NCBI GenBank assembly: GCA_903876885.1
Contig: CAIRBP010000019.1
Coordinates: 1-34,993 of the forward strand
Length of the DNA: 34,993 nucleotides
Direction: 5' to 3'
Source of the DNA: an uncultured Burkholderiales bacterium
GTDB taxonomy: Bacteria; Pseudomonadota; Gammaproteobacteria; Burkholderiales; Burkholderiaceae_C
A program made the translations under genes and the position numbers. The notes beneath the pieces are model-generated. The model did not search any database, was not told the DNA's origin, and worked only from the letters and a program-made list of their open reading frames with translations. The stretch's first letter is position 1; the number at the start of each line of letters is the position of its first letter. Below, one piece after another: positions 26,157 through 34,539 of the stretch.

Positions 26157-27569
26157 TTATTTGATTCCTAACATTTCACCTATGACTTTTAGATCAAAGG
26201 CTGCGCCCATGGCTTGGTATCCTACCCGGTTAGGATGAAGTTTTTCACCTGGTCCACCCGTTGTACTCTCTGGTACAAATGCAGACCTCATCTCACCCGT
26301 TGCAGGGTCTAACGTGACTTGATCAAAGTCGACGTAGTTCTGGAAAATATTAGAGCTTCTAATAAAGTCATTCAAAGCACGCCTTTTGCTGTCTTGTTCT
26401 TGCGTGCCGTGAGCCGCGCTTGTACTGTTCAAAGCGGATCCAACAGTTGCACCCATCACTTTGATACCCGCTTGGTTTAAACGGCGAACACCTTCTGTTA
26501 GCTTTGCGATGACCACATCAACGCTGGCATTTCCATTTTTGCTAAAGTCATTAATTCCCTCTAACCAAACAACTAGGTTCACCGAAGACAGCGACAGCAC
26601 ATCTCTATCTAATCGCATTTCGGATGAGGGACCTCCTGGAAAAGGCTTTTCAAGGGAATAGTCTTTTGGTCCTGCAATTTGGTTGCCACCGATACCAGCA
26701 TTTAAGACAACCACTTTATTTCCAAATTGCCTGTGTAAGCGCCTTGATAGAACGTCTGGCCATCTATCGTCCGTGTTCATGGTGGATGCTGTCCCGTCTG
26801 TTATTGAGTCACCAAAATTTAAAATTACTTTGGTGCTCTTAGGCAGCATCATGTCGATAGCGTCTAAGAAAAACCAAGATGCGGTTGAATAAGGGAATGC
26901 TTTTTCTGATTCCTCCTTGCTAAGCGCCCCAGAGTTGGGCGGGCTAATGTATGAGGTGGTAAGCGCTTTGGCATGCCAGGTCATAGGACCACTAGTACCA
27001 ACCACGTGAAAACTAACTGCCATTTTTCGGCCATCTAACAATGCAACTTTTTTAGTTTTTACAGGATTGCCCTGATCATCATTTGCGAAGGGCAAGACTA
27101 CAGGATCACTCCAGGCCCATTGACCCGGCGCAATCGTCACGCTAGTGCTACCGTTAAAAGTTACAACTTGGTTGGAGTTTTCGAAAAGCTCTGCGCTACT
27201 GAGTTGCAAGCCCACATAAACGTTATCAAACGTAACTGGTTGTGTTCCCAATGCGTTGGTCAAGCGGATACGGGTTGTTTTACCCCATACGTCTGGTTTA
27301 ACGATCATCCGAAAGGACTGGTCTTGGGCGCCTTTAGCGGGCTGGGGGAAAGTTAAGTCCTGGTTGGGCTGTGCAGAGGGGTTGCCAACTGGATAGGGTC
27401 CCTGAACAGATGCAATCCATGTTGTAATCCATTTGTGATTAGACGTCTGGCTCGCATTTGATGGTAATGACGTTGTAAGTAGTAAGCACGCAAAAATCAA
27501 GCACTGACAAACAGCGCCTTTAATGCCTTGGATACTCGACTCATAAGGGTTTAAATAATCTTGGATCAA
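26157..27569 (-). CDS. Secreted SGNH/GDSL-family hydrolase (esterase-like)
   Basis: The 470-residue protein has an N-terminal export signal after a polar leader (hydrophobic LIFACLLLTTSLPSNAS, about residues 24-40). A beta-rich N-terminal region (about 45-240) is followed by an SGNH hydrolase domain: block I NFGDSITDG (nucleophile Ser255), block II GIGGNQ (Gly294), block III EGIND (Asn340), and block V EKLHPNRVGY (His445). The usual Asp of block V (DxxH) is Glu442 here. The family includes carbohydrate and lipid esterases; the substrate is not evident. The start is TTG 27569, supported by GAGG 7 nt upstream. It stands between the TPR cluster and cysS. Confidence 0.87.
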   Translation of the reverse strand: MIQDYLNPYESSIQGIKGAVCQCLIFACLLLTTSLPSNASQTSNHKWITTWIASVQGPYPVGNPSAQPNQDLTFPQPAKGAQDQSFRMIVKPDVWGKTTRIRLTNALGTQPVTFDNVYVGLQLSSAELFENSNQVVTFNGSTSVTIAPGQWAWSDPVVLPFANDDQGNPVKTKKVALLDGRKMAVSFHVVGTSGPMTWHAKALTTSYISPPNSGALSKEESEKAFPYSTASWFFLDAIDMMLPKSTKVILNFGDSITDGTASTMNTDDRWPDVLSRRLHRQFGNKVVVLNAGIGGNQIAGPKDYSLEKPFPGGPSSEMRLDRDVLSLSSVNLVVWLEGINDFSKNGNASVDVVIAKLTEGVRRLNQAGIKVMGATVGSALNSTSAAHGTQEQDSKRRALNDFIRSSNIFQNYVDFDQVTLDPATGEMRSAFVPESTTGGPGEKLHPNRVGYQAMGAAFDLKVIGEMLGIK

Positions 27570-27656
27570 GGTAGCACCTCATTTAAAAGTTAGAGGAATA
27601 CTAACCTTAAAAGAGGTTTTAAGGTGCACCTATTTTCCCCAGGTAAGGGGCAACAA

Positions 27657-27929
27657 TTAATCTTTAAAGCGAGTACTCTTATCGACTACTTCTACAGATT
27701 TTGTGCTGATTGGCTTGCACATTTCTTGGGAATTGAGTAAGCGAAGTGTTTCACAGTCTTGATCGCTTACATAGCTAATAGCGTGATCACTAGGGCTCTT
27801 ACCTGTTGCACCCCATATCCCAAGGCCCGCGGAGGTTAGCGGATACTCAAGTATGAGTGCACACCCATTTAAAAGCAAAAATGCCAATAATGGCAAGCAG
27901 GCTTTGAGAGATGAGTGGAGTTTGAACAT
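27657..27929 (-). CDS. Small predicted lipoprotein, about 90 residues
   Basis: From ATG 27929 the protein begins MFKLHSSLKACLPLLAFLLL and continues NGC, giving a lipobox (LLNGC, Cys23) that would be lipidated after signal peptidase II. The mature part contains GATGKSPSDHAISYVSDQDC and a second Cys in EMCKPI, so one disulfide could form. A TTG two codons upstream (27935) is also in frame. I recall similar short lipoproteins (TGKS-xx-DHA, QDC) in Burkholderiales, without known function, but could not check. It lies 87 nt upstream of the SGNH hydrolase on the same strand and may share its transcript. Confidence 0.75.
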   Translation of the reverse strand: MFKLHSSLKACLPLLAFLLLNGCALILEYPLTSAGLGIWGATGKSPSDHAISYVSDQDCETLRLLNSQEMCKPISTKSVEVVDKSTRFKD

Positions 27930-28374
27930 TTGCAAGATGATAACAATTTTTTTGAAAAATGAATATTGAGCTAGCTGTTTTCCACGTATTTAATTGAATT
28001 TTGAGACTGAAAATTCTTGCCTAATTCAAACGATGCGGGGAGCCACAAATAAGAATATTGAGCAAAGTTTCTCAAAGTTTCAGGAAAAATTAGATTAAAT
28101 GTCAATGATTAATTCACGGTTTCTTTCAGTGTACGGGTTAAAAACTGTAAATTAATACTAAAGAATTGATCGCAATGATGGTCTGTGTAGTTTGAATGTT
28201 TTGAAATTATTAAACAGAAAGAAAATATAGCTTCACAGGCTTACAAATATTGCTAAACTCATCGCCCTAGAGCACACAAAACAAATTACAAGATTGTTTA
28301 ATCGAGCATTTTTAATTACAACAGCACATGAGCTAATTGTCAGACCATGTGCCTTACCAAATATTAGCTAATTC
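27930..28374. other. 445-nt AT-rich gap between the divergent lipoprotein and cysS
   Basis: No gene is supported; only very short frames occur. It should contain both divergent promoters. A 9-bp direct repeat CAAAGTTTC with a 10-nt period lies at 28063-28081. The cysS start lacks a visible Shine-Dalgarno sequence. Confidence 0.4.
28063..28081. repeat. Direct repeat CAAAGTTTC x2, 10-nt period
   Basis: Two exact 9-bp copies (28063-28071 and 28073-28081) are spaced by one helical turn in the cysS/lipoprotein divergent region, a spacing typical of regulator half-sites. No regulator is recognised. Confidence 0.5.
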
Positions 28375-29865
28375 ATGGGACTACGCATATACAACACGCT
28401 AAGGCGTGGAGTGGAAGAATTTACCCCTTTAAGTGACGGACACGTTCGAATGTACGTTTGCGGCATGACGGTTTATGATTACTGCCACTTAGGGCATGCT
28501 CGGTCAATGATTGCATTTGACATAGTGCAGCGTTGGCTAAAAGAAAGTGGTTACAAAGTTACATACGTCCGCAATATCACTGACATAGACGACAAAATCA
28601 TTCGCCGCGCAGTTGAGAATAAGGAGAGTATCCGCTCATTAACCAACAGGATGATTGAAGCATTGCATGAGGATTCAGATGCATTAGGCATTCAGTCTCC
28701 CACACTTGAACCTCGAGCGACTGACTACATCCCCCAAATGCTTTCTATGATTGATACCTTAAAAGAAAAGGGACTTGCTTATCAAACCAAGTCCGGAGAT
28801 GTGAATTTCGCGGTGAGAAAATTTGGAGGGTACGGCAAATTATCTGGAAAATCACTTGACGAGCTCCACGCAGGTGAGCGAGTTGCCGTCTTAGATGATA
28901 AGGAGGATCCTCTTGATTTTGTTTTGTGGAAAAGCGCAAAGTCTGACGAACCCGAGGAGGTGAAGTGGGCGAGTCATTACGGGGCCGGTCGTCCTGGGTG
29001 GCACATCGAGTGTTCTGCGATGAGTTTGGCAGAGTTGGGTATGCCAATAGATATTCACGGTGGTGGTGCTGACCTTCAGTTTCCTCACCATGAAAATGAA
29101 ATCGCCCAAAGTGAGGGTGCAAGTTCTCATTATTCAGTGCAGGATCATTTAAATAGCTCAAATACACCCTCTCACGCTCAATTTGCTAAAGTTTGGATGC
29201 ACAACGGATTCATCAATGTTGATAACGAGAAAATGTCTAAGAGTTTAGGCAATTTCTTCACCATTAGAGATGTTCTAAATCTATACGATGCAGAAACCGT
29301 TCGTTTTTTTGTTGTCCGCTCTCATTACCGCTCACCCTTAAATTACAGTAATGTTCATTTGGATGATGCGAAGGGGGCCTTGAAACGTTTATACACAGCA
29401 CTTTCTTTGGTTCCACTGTCTGACACCCAAGGCTTTGCAAACGAGCAAGCCAGCAGTGCGCAACGCTTTGATCAAACAGTAAATATAGACTGGCTTAACC
29501 CTTACGCTGCGCGTTTTAAAGTTGCAATGGATGAAGATTTCGCAACGCCAGAGGCTGTATCAGTTTTATTTGAACTCGCAGGCGAAGTCAACCGTACACA
29601 CTCGCCAGAACTTGCTTTGTTGCTTAAAAATTTGGGTGGTACTTTGGGTCTTCTGCAGCGAAATCCAAAAGAGTTTTTACAAAGTGATGCGGGAGCCAAA
29701 GACAAAGACTTGAGTCCCCAAGAGATTCAAACTTTAATTGATGAACGGGCACTTGCAAAGAAAAATAAGGACTTTGCTCTTGCTGACAAAATAAGAGCGG
29801 ACTTGGCTGCTAAGCATATTATTCTCAAAGACTCTCCACAGGGCACGCAGTGGGAGCGTGGTTAA
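28375..29865 (+). CDS. cysS: Cysteinyl-tRNA synthetase (CysS)
   Basis: It charges tRNA-Cys. Class I signatures are present: CHLGHAR (residues 37-43, the HIGH motif) and KMSKS (286-290). Zinc ligands are Cys29 (VCGMTVYD), Cys213 (WHIECSAMS), His238 and Glu242 (PHHENE). The protein is 496 residues, longer than E. coli CysRS (461). Part of the excess is a polar stretch at about 250-268 ([18 protein letters not shown]) between EIAQSEGA and VWMHNGF, where most bacterial enzymes have only a few residues. It starts at ATG 28375 without an obvious ribosome-binding site and is followed 3 nt later by the glycosylase gene. Confidence 0.96.
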   Translation: MGLRIYNTLRRGVEEFTPLSDGHVRMYVCGMTVYDYCHLGHARSMIAFDIVQRWLKESGYKVTYVRNITDIDDKIIRRAVENKESIRSLTNRMIEALHEDSDALGIQSPTLEPRATDYIPQMLSMIDTLKEKGLAYQTKSGDVNFAVRKFGGYGKLSGKSLDELHAGERVAVLDDKEDPLDFVLWKSAKSDEPEEVKWASHYGAGRPGWHIECSAMSLAELGMPIDIHGGGADLQFPHHENEIAQSEGASSHYSVQDHLNSSNTPSHAQFAKVWMHNGFINVDNEKMSKSLGNFFTIRDVLNLYDAETVRFFVVRSHYRSPLNYSNVHLDDAKGALKRLYTALSLVPLSDTQGFANEQASSAQRFDQTVNIDWLNPYAARFKVAMDEDFATPEAVSVLFELAGEVNRTHSPELALLLKNLGGTLGLLQRNPKEFLQSDAGAKDKDLSPQEIQTLIDERALAKKNKDFALADKIRADLAAKHIILKDSPQGTQWERG

Positions 29866-29868
29866 TTC

Positions 29869-30522
29869 ATGATCGTTAAATTAAAGCCTGATGAGATCAA
29901 AATCGTCACCCCAGATTACTGGGAGGAGGCCTGTAAACATTTGTCTAAAAAAGACCGAGTAATGCGAAGGCTGATCCCCCAGTTTGGCGAGGCTTCACTG
30001 CAGTCACGAGGGGACGCTTTCGTAACTCTCGCCAGAAGTATTGTTGGACAGCAAATCTCCGTAAAAGCTGCTCAAACGGTGTGGGATCGGTTTATCCTCC
30101 TAACCAAAAAATTAACTCCTGCTAACGTTTTAAAAATGAAAGTCGACGACATGCGAGCTGCTGGGTTATCAGCGCGCAAGGTAGAGTATCTAGTCGATCT
30201 AGCCCTGCATTTTGACAATGGCGGCGTACGTGTCAAAGACTGGGAATCAATGAGTGATGAGGAAATCATCACCGAGTTGGTGGCTATCCGCGGCATTGGG
30301 CGTTGGACAGCAGAGATGCTGTTGATTTTTCACCTCTTGCGCCCAAACATCCTGCCACTAGATGATGTGGGTTTAATCAACGGCATCAGTCGCAACTACT
30401 TCTCTGGTGAGTCCGTAAGTCGCAGTGAGGCGAGGGAAGTTGCTGCACCGTGGGCACCGTATTGCAGTGTTGCGACTTGGTATATTTGGAGATCCTTGGA
30501 TCCGGTGCCTGTTGAGTATTGA
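29869..30522 (+). CDS. AlkA-type DNA-3-methyladenine glycosylase (HhH-GPD family)
   Basis: This base-excision repair enzyme removes alkylated bases. The HhH-GPD superfamily features are LARSIVGQQISVKAAQTVW (residues 55-73), the helix-hairpin-helix LVAIRGIGRWTAEMLL (137-152) and the catalytic Asp pair in LPLDDVGL (Asp165/Asp166). The end WAPYCSVATWYIWRSLD matches AlkA-like C-termini. At 217 residues it lacks the N-terminal domain of E. coli AlkA (282), as usual for the short bacterial form. It follows cysS by 3 nt and is likely co-translated. There is no FeS-cluster cysteine motif, which argues against Nth/MutY. Confidence 0.92.
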   Translation: MIVKLKPDEIKIVTPDYWEEACKHLSKKDRVMRRLIPQFGEASLQSRGDAFVTLARSIVGQQISVKAAQTVWDRFILLTKKLTPANVLKMKVDDMRAAGLSARKVEYLVDLALHFDNGGVRVKDWESMSDEEIITELVAIRGIGRWTAEMLLIFHLLRPNILPLDDVGLINGISRNYFSGESVSRSEAREVAAPWAPYCSVATWYIWRSLDPVPVEY

Positions 30523-30642
30523 AGCCGTCTCTAAAAAATAATACTAAATAACTAATTTTTGGTATTGCTTTGCTCTCTCTTTAGGAGATAATTAGCACTA
30601 CCGCAAGGGCCAATTTAAGCCCTTAGACTACAGGAGTCCTGC

Positions 30643-31623
30643 TTGAGTAAAAAGACATTTCTAGATTTTGAATCGCCCATCGCGGAATTAGAGGGCAAGA
30701 TCGAAGAACTGAGATATGTACAAAGCGAATCTGCAGTCGATATCTCAGATGAAATCGAGCAACTGTCCAAGAAGAGCCAACAACTCACCAAAGACATCTA
30801 TAGTGATTTGACACCCTGGCAAATCACTAAAATTGCCAGACACCCCGAGCGCCCCTACACACTTGACTATGTGCGTGAGATTTTTACTGATTTTCAGGAA
30901 ATGCACGGGGACAGACATTTCTCCGATGATTTAAGTATTGTGGGTGGTTTGGCTAGGTTTAACGGAACACCTTGTATGGTGCTTGGCCATCAAAAGGGGC
31001 GTGATACTAAAGAGCGTGCAGCGCGAAATTTTGGTATGACCAGGCCCGAGGGATACCGTAAAGCACTGCGGTTGATGAAAACAGCTGAGAAATTTAAATT
31101 GCCTGTCTTTACCTTTGTTGATACGCCTGGGGCTTATCCAGGAATTGACGCAGAGGAGCGGGGTCAAAGCGAGGCGATCGGCCGCAACATTTTTGAGATG
31201 GCTCAGCTCGAGGTACCAATTATTACCACCATCATCGGAGAGGGTGGCTCTGGTGGTGCGCTAGCTATTAGTGTGGCTGACCAACTATTGATGCTCCAGT
31301 TCTCTATTTACTCTGTGATCAGTCCTGAGGGTTGCGCCTCCATTTTATGGAAGACCGCGGAGCGAGCTAGTGATGCTGCAGAAGCACTAGGAATTACTGC
31401 ACACCGACTGAAAGCGCTTGGCTTAATTGACAAAATTGTTAGCGAGCCGGTTGGTGGAGCTCACAGAGATGTAAAACAAGTTTGTGCTCAACTCAAGCGG
31501 GGTCTAAATGACGCTTTGCGTCAGGTGAGTGATTTAAAAATTAAAGAGTTACTTGACCGCAGGTATGACAGGCTTCAAAGTTACGGTCGATACAGTGATA
31601 CCAAAGCTGAGGCCGCAGCGTAA
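30643..31623 (+). CDS. accA: Acetyl-CoA carboxylase carboxyltransferase subunit alpha (AccA)
   Basis: With AccD it transfers the carboxyl group from biotin to acetyl-CoA, the first committed step of fatty acid synthesis. The sequence shows the family start ([18 protein letters not shown]), [37 protein letters not shown] and the oxyanion-hole region [12 protein letters not shown]. The length of 326 is normal (E. coli 319). The start is TTG 30643, supported by AGGAG 6 nt upstream; the next Met is too far inside the conserved domain. It is 120 nt from the glycosylase gene. accD is not in the window. Confidence 0.96.
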   Translation: MSKKTFLDFESPIAELEGKIEELRYVQSESAVDISDEIEQLSKKSQQLTKDIYSDLTPWQITKIARHPERPYTLDYVREIFTDFQEMHGDRHFSDDLSIVGGLARFNGTPCMVLGHQKGRDTKERAARNFGMTRPEGYRKALRLMKTAEKFKLPVFTFVDTPGAYPGIDAEERGQSEAIGRNIFEMAQLEVPIITTIIGEGGSGGALAISVADQLLMLQFSIYSVISPEGCASILWKTAERASDAAEALGITAHRLKALGLIDKIVSEPVGGAHRDVKQVCAQLKRGLNDALRQVSDLKIKELLDRRYDRLQSYGRYSDTKAEAAA

Positions 31624-31691
31624 GGGCTTTGCTCTTAGCAAGTGCACTTAAACATACTGGTCCACTTCAGTAAAGAAGTTAGCCTATTCCT

Positions 31692-32708
31692 ATGAAAAAA
31701 AATAACACCAAGTCTGACTCCGTCGACTTGGTGGATTTAAGTGCACTCATTGCCCCTTTAGGTATTGGTCCTTTGGTGCCAACTGCCGTTGCTTTCAGTG
31801 GGGGGGCAGATTCGACAGCATTGTTATTAGCTTGTATTGAGTATAGGTCTTCGGTCCGAGCAGGGACGGGCGCATTACCCCCCTTAAGAGCGGTCCACAT
31901 CCATCACGGGCTTCAGGCTGCGGCGGATTCCTTTGCTGAGCACTGTACTAAGTTTTGTTCCAGACACGATGTTCAACTCCATATCGAATATGTAAAGGCC
32001 TCTCACCTGCCTGGAGAAAGTCCCGAGGAAGCAGCCCGTAACGCAAGGTATAAGGCGTTTGCAAATGTTCTAGCACGAGTTTGGTCAGGTGAGGTGAGTA
32101 GTGTTTTACTGGGGCAGCATGCGGATGACCAGGTCGAAACACTTATTCTTGCTTTATCAAGGGGTGCAGGTTTGCCTGGGTTATCGAGCATGGCCAGTAG
32201 TTTTGAGCGTCTTGGAGTGAATTACTACAGACCATTTTTAAGTATAAGCTCCGAGGCTATAAAGGATTGGTTACGTTTTAAGGGCGAGGGGTGGATAGAG
32301 GATCCGACCAATCAAGACACGCAGTACACACGTAACAAGATCCGTGCGGAGATCATCCCATCTATTTACAAAGCGTTCCCAGCGTTTCGTCAAACCGCCT
32401 CTCGCAGCGCAAGCCACGCTGCCCAAGCACAGCTCTTACTCACCGAACTTGGCGAAGAAGACTTAAAACGAGTTGGAAATCCACCTCAACTTAAGTTGCT
32501 ACAGGCCCTAAGCGTTCCCAGGTGCGCAAATGTACTGAGATTTTGGTTTGCTAGCATTGGTACCACCCCTTCCAACACTCAGTTACAGGAATTGATCTCA
32601 CAAATACAGCGCTGTACTACCCGAGCACATAAAATCGAATTAAAACTGGGCCGAGGTTTTGTAAGCCGGGTAGGGGAGGTATTGGCCTGGTCTGAATTGT
32701 TACAATAG
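31692..32708 (+). CDS. tilS: tRNA(Ile)-lysidine synthetase (TilS), short form
   Basis: It modifies C34 of the tRNA-Ile CAU anticodon to lysidine so that it reads AUA. The N-type ATP pyrophosphatase loop is SGGADS (residues 36-41); other TilS motifs are HIHHGLQ (69-75), LGQHADDQVETLIL (140-153), RPFLSISSEAI (180-190) and WIEDPTN with RNKIRAEIIP. At 338 residues it lacks most of the second C-terminal domain of E. coli TilS (432), so it is closer to the compact form. It starts at ATG 31692, 68 nt after accA. Confidence 0.95.
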   Translation: MKKNNTKSDSVDLVDLSALIAPLGIGPLVPTAVAFSGGADSTALLLACIEYRSSVRAGTGALPPLRAVHIHHGLQAAADSFAEHCTKFCSRHDVQLHIEYVKASHLPGESPEEAARNARYKAFANVLARVWSGEVSSVLLGQHADDQVETLILALSRGAGLPGLSSMASSFERLGVNYYRPFLSISSEAIKDWLRFKGEGWIEDPTNQDTQYTRNKIRAEIIPSIYKAFPAFRQTASRSASHAAQAQLLLTELGEEDLKRVGNPPQLKLLQALSVPRCANVLRFWFASIGTTPSNTQLQELISQIQRCTTRAHKIELKLGRGFVSRVGEVLAWSELLQ

Positions 32709-32747
32709 ACGGTTTGTCCTTGAGACAGTTGTTACAACAAAAATCAA

Positions 32748-34016
32748 ATGGCACTAATAGTTCATAAGTATGGGGGGACCTCAATGGGGTCTCCAGAGCG
32801 CATTAAAAATGTTGCAAAAAGAGTCGCTAAATGGGCTCGTGCAGGTCATCAAATGGTCGTTGTTCCCTCTGCAATGAGTGGAGAGACAAACCGTTTGCTT
32901 GGATTAGCAAAAGAATTGGCACCCCTTAAAGAGACCAGTGCATATATGCGTGAGCTGGATATGCTTGCCTCAACGGGTGAGCAGGCTTCCTCTGCGTTAT
33001 TGGCGATAGCACTTCAAAGTGAGGGAATGGATTCTGTCAGTTACGCTGGTTGGCAAGTCCCGATACGAACGGATAGTTCTTTTACTAAAGCCAGAATCGA
33101 AGCAATTGAAGACGACAAGGTTAGGGCCGATTTAAAGGCTGGACGAGTTGTCATCATCACTGGATTCCAAGGCGTAGATGAAAACAAAAATATCACTACT
33201 CTTGGAAGAGGTGGTTCTGACACTTCAGCAGTCGCAGTCGCTGCCGCACTTAAAGCCGATGAGTGTCTCATTTACACGGACGTAGACGGCGTTTACACCA
33301 CTGATCCTAGGGTAGTTCCTGATGCAAGACGCCTTAAGACAGTTTCTTTTGAAGAAATGCTTGAGATGGCCTCGCTCGGAAGCAAAGTGCTACAAATCCG
33401 TTCAGTCGAATTCGCTGGCAAGTACAAAGTACCACTTCGGGTGCTATCAAGCTTTACGCCGTGGGATATAAACATTCAAGAAGAAGCCAAGTCTGGCACC
33501 TTAATTACTTTTGAGGAAGATACACAAATGGAACAAGCTGTCGTCTCAGGTATCGCATTTAATCGCGACGAAGCCAAAATCTCAATTATTGGGGTTCCCG
33601 ATAAGCCCGGCATCGCTTATCAGATCTTAGGTGCTGTGGCAGAAGGCAATATAGAGGTTGATATGATCATCCAAAATATTGGTAAGGACGGACACACCGA
33701 CTTTAGCTTTACGGTTCACCGCAATGACTTCGCCCGTGCAATGGATTTGCTCAAAGCCAAAGTGTTGCCAACCCTAGGCTCCACTGAGGCAACTGGGGAC
33801 ACTAAGATCTGTAAAGTTTCAATCGTGGGGATTGGAATGCGCTCCCACGTTGGAATTGCCAGCAAAATGTTCAGAACTTTGAGCGAAGAAGGCATTAATA
33901 TCCAGATGATTTCAACCAGCGAAATCAAGACTTCTGTGGTAATTGATGAAAAATATATGGAATTAGCAGTCCGAGCATTGCATAAGGCTTTTGACTTAGA
34001 CCAAGTTCAGGCATAA
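32748..34016 (+). CDS. lysC: Aspartate kinase (LysC/Ask)
   Basis: It phosphorylates aspartate, the entry to lysine, methionine and threonine synthesis. The N-terminal kinase has KYGGTSMG (residues 7-14), STGEQASSALL and TDVDGVYTTDPRVVP; the C-terminal half has two ACT regulatory domains (KISIIGVPDKPGIA at about 280 and CKVSIVGIGMRSHVGIA at about 350), as in lysine/threonine-inhibited monofunctional enzymes. The length of 422 is typical. A TACAAT in the last codons of tilS could be a -10 for its own promoter. It is followed immediately by tRNA-Ser, the usual Burkholderiales arrangement. Confidence 0.97.
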   Translation: MALIVHKYGGTSMGSPERIKNVAKRVAKWARAGHQMVVVPSAMSGETNRLLGLAKELAPLKETSAYMRELDMLASTGEQASSALLAIALQSEGMDSVSYAGWQVPIRTDSSFTKARIEAIEDDKVRADLKAGRVVIITGFQGVDENKNITTLGRGGSDTSAVAVAAALKADECLIYTDVDGVYTTDPRVVPDARRLKTVSFEEMLEMASLGSKVLQIRSVEFAGKYKVPLRVLSSFTPWDINIQEEAKSGTLITFEEDTQMEQAVVSGIAFNRDEAKISIIGVPDKPGIAYQILGAVAEGNIEVDMIIQNIGKDGHTDFSFTVHRNDFARAMDLLKAKVLPTLGSTEATGDTKICKVSIVGIGMRSHVGIASKMFRTLSEEGINIQMISTSEIKTSVVIDEKYMELAVRALHKAFDLDQVQA

Positions 34017-34027
34017 TCTACTCACCA

Positions 34028-34120
34028 GGAAACGTGACCGAGAGGCCGAAGGTGCTCCCCTGCTAAGGGAGTATGGGGTGATGAGCTCCATCAAGGGTTC
34101 GAATCCCTTCGTTTCCGCCA
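34028..34120 (+). tRNA. tRNA-Ser, anticodon GCT
   Basis: A 93-nt class II tRNA with encoded CCA. The acceptor arms GGAAACG (34028-34034) and CGTTTCC (34110-34116) pair fully, with discriminator G. The anticodon stem CTCCC/GGGAG holds the loop CTGCTAA (anticodon GCT, reading AGC/AGU). A long variable arm (TATGGGGTGATGAGCTCCATC) and the T loop GTTCGAA follow, typical of serine tRNA. It lies 11 nt after lysC. Confidence 0.97.
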
Positions 34121-34138
34121 AATACTTAAAATATTCGT
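34121..34138 (+). repeat. Direct repeat copy 1, immediately after the tRNA CCA
   Basis: AATACTTAA followed directly by AATATTCGT. The same two 9-mers recur at 34625-34645, separated by TTA. The first copy starts at the base after the tRNA-Ser CCA. Confidence 0.6.
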
Positions 34139-34302
34139 TTTTCGGCTCTCCACCATTAACGGGGGATGGCCATTTCACTAAAAGCTTTACGTCCTTAGAA
34201 TCAAATAATGATTTATTTTGGGCTCACATCACGTATAGCCATAACTTTAGTTGGTAACTCGGAATTTTGTGCTATCTGCATAAAAAATTATTAGTAGCGG
34301 AA

Positions 34303-34539
34303 TCAATAGTTACCGTAAATTTGCTTCATTCGTATCATTCTCAAATTTTTCTTATTGTTAGTCTTCCAATTATCGCAGGTGTAATCAATATCAACTAAAT
34401 TTAGATCTTCAACTACAAAGCCTAATCGTAAAGACGGAGAGAGTTGAAAATAATCATAACCACATCTGAATTCTGACAGTATGGATCCCGTAGTCAGTAA
34501 ATAAGTACAGTTCGAGCACTTTTTTATGTCATCTGTCAT
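34303..34539 (-). CDS. Small four-cysteine protein of unknown function, 78 residues
   Basis: From ATG 34539 the protein begins MTDDIKKCSNCTYLLTTGS and contains FRCGYDYF and YTCDNWKT. Four cysteines (Cys8, Cys11, Cys26, Cys55) in a CxxC...C...C pattern could bind zinc or another metal, or form disulfides. There is no signal peptide or membrane helix. The codon use is AT-rich compared with the neighbours. It stands alone in an AT-rich region downstream of tRNA-Ser, on the opposite strand, between the two copies of a direct repeat. I do not recognise the family; the ordered motif pattern makes a real gene more likely than chance. Confidence 0.65.
   Translation of the reverse strand: MTDDIKKCSNCTYLLTTGSILSEFRCGYDYFQLSPSLRLGFVVEDLNLVDIDYTCDNWKTNNKKNLRMIRMKQIYGNY

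Noticed and set aside
25998-26171. Forward 57-codon frame starting MWINPRSLKTIAQ in the spacer after the SGNH gene
   Set aside because: No well-placed ribosome-binding site, Lys/Asn/Ser-rich content expected from AT-rich DNA, and it overlaps the end of the hydrolase gene.
31639-31668. AAGTGCACTT palindrome and ACTTC/GAAGT hairpin between accA and tilS as terminator
   Set aside because: Stems are short and no T-run follows; the genes are probably co-transcribed.
33996-34178. Reverse-strand 60-codon frame across tRNA-Ser
   Set aside because: It is an antisense reading of the tRNA gene and the lysC end; such tRNA-overlapping frames are common artefacts.
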